In this document: piece by piece, positions 61,837 through 64,000 of the stretch | How the letters are laid out: each line of letters begins with the position of its first letter | Position numbering within the stretch: the first letter of the stretch is position 1 | Origin: an uncultured Lachnospiraceae bacterium | Lineage (GTDB): Bacteria; Bacillota; Clostridia; Lachnospirales; Lachnospiraceae | Direction: 5' to 3' | Length of the DNA: 64,000 bases | Assembly: GCA_944376125.1 (NCBI GenBank) | Contig: CALWBQ010000011.1 | Coordinates: forward strand, 26,431-90,430 | Notes under the pieces: generated by a model | The model's database searches: none | Told to the model about the DNA's origin: nothing | What the model saw: the letters and a program-made list of their open reading frames with translations, nothing else | Made by a program: the position numbers and the translations under genes

Positions 61837-63120
61837 TTACTTTTTGCGGATCTCTTTCTTTCCGCCCATATAAGGCTGAAGCACTTCCGGTATCCGGACG
61901 CTTCCGTCTGCCTGCAGGTTGTTCTCCAAAAATGCAATCAGCATACGCGGCGGAGCTACTACTGTATTGTTCAGGGTGTGAGCGAAATATTTGCCGTCTT
62001 TCCCGTTAACGCGGATTTTCAAGCGGCGGGCCTGAGCATCGCCCAGATTAGAGCAGCTTCCCACCTCAAAGTATTTTTTCTGTCTGGGGGACCAAGCCTC
62101 CACATCTACAGATTTGACCTTCAGATCAGCCAGATCGCCGGAGCAGCACTCCAGAGTGCGAACCGGAATGTCCATAGAACGGAACAGGTCTACTGTATTC
62201 TGCCACAGTTTGTCAAACCACATTTTGCTGTCCTCCGGCTTGCAGACCACGATCATCTCCTGCTTCTCGAACTGGTGGATCCGATACACACCCCGCTCCT
62301 CAATGCCATGAGCCCCTTTTTCCTTGCGGAAACATGGAGAATAGCTCGTGAAGGTCTTTGGAAGCTCCTCCTCCGGGATAATCTGGTCAATAAACTTGCC
62401 GATCATGGAATGTTCGCTGGTCCCGATGAGATAGAGATCCTCGCCCTCAATCTTGTACATCATGGCATCCATCTCTGCAAAGCTCATAACGCCTGTCACG
62501 ACATTGCTGCGGATCATAAACGGAGGCACACAGTAGGTAAATCCTCTGTCAATCATAAAATCTCTGGCATAGGAGATCACAGCCGAGTGAAGTCTCGCAA
62601 TATCGCCCATCAGATAATAGAAACCATTTCCCGCAACCCTTCTGGCAGAATCCAGATCCAGGCCGTCAAAGCTCTCCATGATATCTGTGTGGTAAGGAAT
62701 TTCAAAATCCGGGACAACCGGCTCCCCGTATCTCTGAACCTCCACATTCTCTCTGTCATCTTTTCCGATGGGTACACTGGGATCAATGATATTGGGGATG
62801 ACCATCATAATCTTTTTGATCTTCTCCTCCAGCTCCCCCTCTTTTTCTTCCAGCTCAGCCAGACGCTTTGCATCCTCGCCTACTTTCTGCTTTACAGCCT
62901 CAGCTTCTTCTTTCTTTCCCTGTCCCATGAGAGATCCGATCTGCTTGGACAGCTTATTGCGGTTAGCGCGCAGAGTGTCAGCCTCCGCCTTGGTAGCCCG
63001 GTTCTCAGCATCCAGGGCAATGACCTCATCCACCAGCGGCAGCTTGGAATCCTGAAATTTATTTTTAATATTCTGCTTTACAATATCTGGATTTTCCCTG
63101 ACAAACTTTAAATCTAACAT
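61837..63120 (-). CDS. serS: Serine--tRNA ligase
   Basis: This class II synthetase (427 residues) has an N-terminal coiled-coil arm (about 30-100) and motifs 2 (FRKEKGAHGIEERGVYRIHQF, about 60 bases in the gene) and 3 near the end (NNTVVAPPRMLIAFLEN). The start at 63120 follows GGAGGAGAG. It serves both protein synthesis and selenocysteine charging. A leader hairpin lies before the ribosome site. Confidence 0.96.
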   Translation of the reverse strand: MLDLKFVRENPDIVKQNIKNKFQDSKLPLVDEVIALDAENRATKAEADTLRANRNKLSKQIGSLMGQGKKEEAEAVKQKVGEDAKRLAELEEKEGELEEKIKKIMMVIPNIIDPSVPIGKDDRENVEVQRYGEPVVPDFEIPYHTDIMESFDGLDLDSARRVAGNGFYYLMGDIARLHSAVISYARDFMIDRGFTYCVPPFMIRSNVVTGVMSFAEMDAMMYKIEGEDLYLIGTSEHSMIGKFIDQIIPEEELPKTFTSYSPCFRKEKGAHGIEERGVYRIHQFEKQEMIVVCKPEDSKMWFDKLWQNTVDLFRSMDIPVRTLECCSGDLADLKVKSVDVEAWSPRQKKYFEVGSCSNLGDAQARRLKIRVNGKDGKYFAHTLNNTVVAPPRMLIAFLENNLQADGSVRIPEVLQPYMGGKKEIRKK

Positions 63121-63138
63121 GACTCTCCTCCTGATATG

Positions 63139-63172
63139 TCTGCCTCTCGCCGGCAAACAGCCGAAAGGCAGA
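63139..63172 (-). promoter_or_regulatory. serS leader hairpin
   Basis: On the minus strand TCTGCCT pairs with AGGCAGA and encloses CGGC/GCCG, ending 18 nt before the ATG and just before GGAGGAG. It has no T-run; possible effects are on translation or mRNA stability. Confidence 0.55.
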
Positions 63173-63194
63173 GATTGGTAATAATCTGGGTAGG

Positions 63195-63223
63195 ATTATA
63201 CTACAATTTACGGGGAATTGCAA
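63195..63223 (-). promoter_or_regulatory. Promoter of serS
   Basis: Minus strand TTGCAA (63218-63223), 17 nt, TATAAT (63195-63200); the leader is about 68 nt. Confidence 0.78.
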
Positions 63224-63231
63224 TCCGCAGG

Positions 63232-64000
63232 TTATGGAATCAATTTTCCCAAAAGTTCTTCAAAACATACACCGTTTTCTCTTGGGATCTCCAGCTCGTC
63301 GGAGCGCCGGATGCAGTCTCTGACGAAAACAGCGGCCTTTTTTACAGAAGCCGCAAATGGAACACCGCTGACCAGATCACCGGCCAAGATCGAAGAAAAA
63401 ACATCTCCAGTTCCAGGCCGCTCCTCTCCGGCCGACCTTGTCTTGACAAATGAGACTGTATCTCCGTCTGCCACTGCATTGGTGATAAATCCGCCCTCCG
63501 GAATTCCGGTAATGACGACCCGCTGCGGCCCCATGCTTCTAAGCTGCCGGGCCATATCTTCCAGCTCTCTCCGCTTCCATCCACGGCTGCGGTAGGGGCG
63601 CCCTGTCAAGATGCAGCTTTCTGTCACATTGGGCGTGATGGTATCTGCCAATGCTACCAGTTGTCCCATCCTGCTGCACATTTCCGGCGTATATGTGGCA
63701 TAAGCCTTTCCGTTATCTCCCATAATGGGATCCAGAAGAACTTTGGTACCAGGTTCCTTGAAGCGTAAAATCGCCTCCCTGGTAATCTCAATCTGTCGGG
63801 CAGATCCCAAAAAACCTACCGCTATCCCGTCAAAGGAGAGATTCAGTTCCTCCCATTTTGCCAGATAGGCCGGCATTTTCTCTGTGTAATCATCAAAAAA
63901 CCAAGTGGGAAACCCGGTATGGTTAGAGTAAATAGACGTCGGCACTGGGCAGCAGTGAAGCTTCAGTGCCGCTAGAATAGGGATTGCTACCGGTAGTGGG
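63232..64000 (-). CDS. Pyridoxal/pyridoxamine kinase, 5' truncated
   Basis: The frame is open to the window edge. It shows the ribokinase-like PdxY/PdxK pattern: a PIL-A-L stretch, PTSIYSNHTGF, the LDPIMGDNGKAYATY segment, and the anion-hole/catalytic GTGDVFSSILAGDLVSG (Asp in GTGD). Residues up to the true N-terminus are outside the window. The enzyme salvages vitamin B6. It precedes serS but has no evident shared promoter. Confidence 0.88.
   Translation of the reverse strand, partial: PLPVAIPILAALKLHCCPVPTSIYSNHTGFPTWFFDDYTEKMPAYLAKWEELNLSFDGIAVGFLGSARQIEITREAILRFKEPGTKVLLDPIMGDNGKAYATYTPEMCSRMGQLVALADTITPNVTESCILTGRPYRSRGWKRRELEDMARQLRSMGPQRVVITGIPEGGFITNAVADGDTVSFVKTRSAGEERPGTGDVFSSILAGDLVSGVPFAASVKKAAVFVRDCIRRSDELEIPRENGVCFEELLGKLIP

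Noticed and set aside
61978..63111. 377-codon plus-strand ORF
   Set aside because: Antisense shadow of serS, whose class II motifs are unambiguous.
63121..63231. T-box riboswitch before serS
   Set aside because: The 68 nt leader has one hairpin but no T-box motif or terminator/antiterminator pair.

Overview
The window is a 64 kb stretch of chromosome from an endospore-forming, low- to mid-GC Gram-positive anaerobe, most likely a member of the Lachnospiraceae (Clostridia). The lineage is inferred from gene content: an alpha/beta small acid-soluble spore protein, the sporulation proteins GerW and YlbJ, RecU, an RsiV-type anti-sigma factor, YloV next to Asp23, a Zn-type L28, and a short-form HisG with HisZ. 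No species name can be given from sequence alone. Almost all genes lie on the minus strand; the few plus-strand genes are regulators or single housekeeping genes. There are no insertion sequences, prophage genes, CRISPR arrays, rRNA or tRNA genes that I can support.

Layout. 1-606: the 3' end of a LysR-type regulator, a 68-69 bp tandem repeat with hairpins, and a bidirectional terminator. 621-6929: a complete F1Fo ATP synthase operon (atpBEFHAGDC, read right to left). 7237-15410: a histidine operon hisZ-G-D-B-A-(HisF-like)IE followed by pepT and a frameshifted winged-helix gene; hisF, hisH and hisC are absent. 15509-18540: recU, a small P-loop kinase-like gene, and a GntR/YtrA-type regulator with its ABC transporter pair under a perfect consensus promoter overlapped by an operator palindrome. 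18571-25370: two divergent HD-domain phosphohydrolases, an ECF sigma/RsiV-like anti-sigma pair, trpS, an L,D-transpeptidase and a secreted two-repeat protein. 25380-32546: an RNA-modification operon (rsmF, RsuA- and RluA-type synthases, YgiQ, HAD, SDR). 32665-36680: M23 peptidase, ylbJ, a coiled-coil protein, coaD, rsmD and a spore SASP. 36845-43955: asp23-yloV-recG and an oxidoreductase/MATE/nitroreductase tail. 44136-47910: rpmB, DUF1622, and a GerW cluster with uncharacterised companions, including a 45-residue membrane peptide. 47941-52992: yicC-gmk-rpoZ-rimO-pgsA-cinA. 53248-54993: rqcH. 54997-61157: a carbohydrate utilisation cluster (GH2 enzyme, two permeases, lipoprotein binding protein, divergent ArsR-type regulator). 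61154-64000: glutaredoxin, glyoxalase, serS and a truncated pyridoxal kinase gene.

The strongest new signal is a shared promoter motif (GCAACTTTTT, 12 nt, CGTCTAA) found in front of the ECF sigma gene and again in front of the secreted two-repeat protein 3.7 kb away. It predicts a small cell-envelope-stress regulon with an uncharacterised exported effector. Other points worth attention are the HisF-like/HisI/HisE three-domain fusion with both HisF catalytic aspartates lost, a 66 bp structured element present in two divergent intergenic regions, and a perfect 16 bp inverted repeat wrapped around the trpS promoter.
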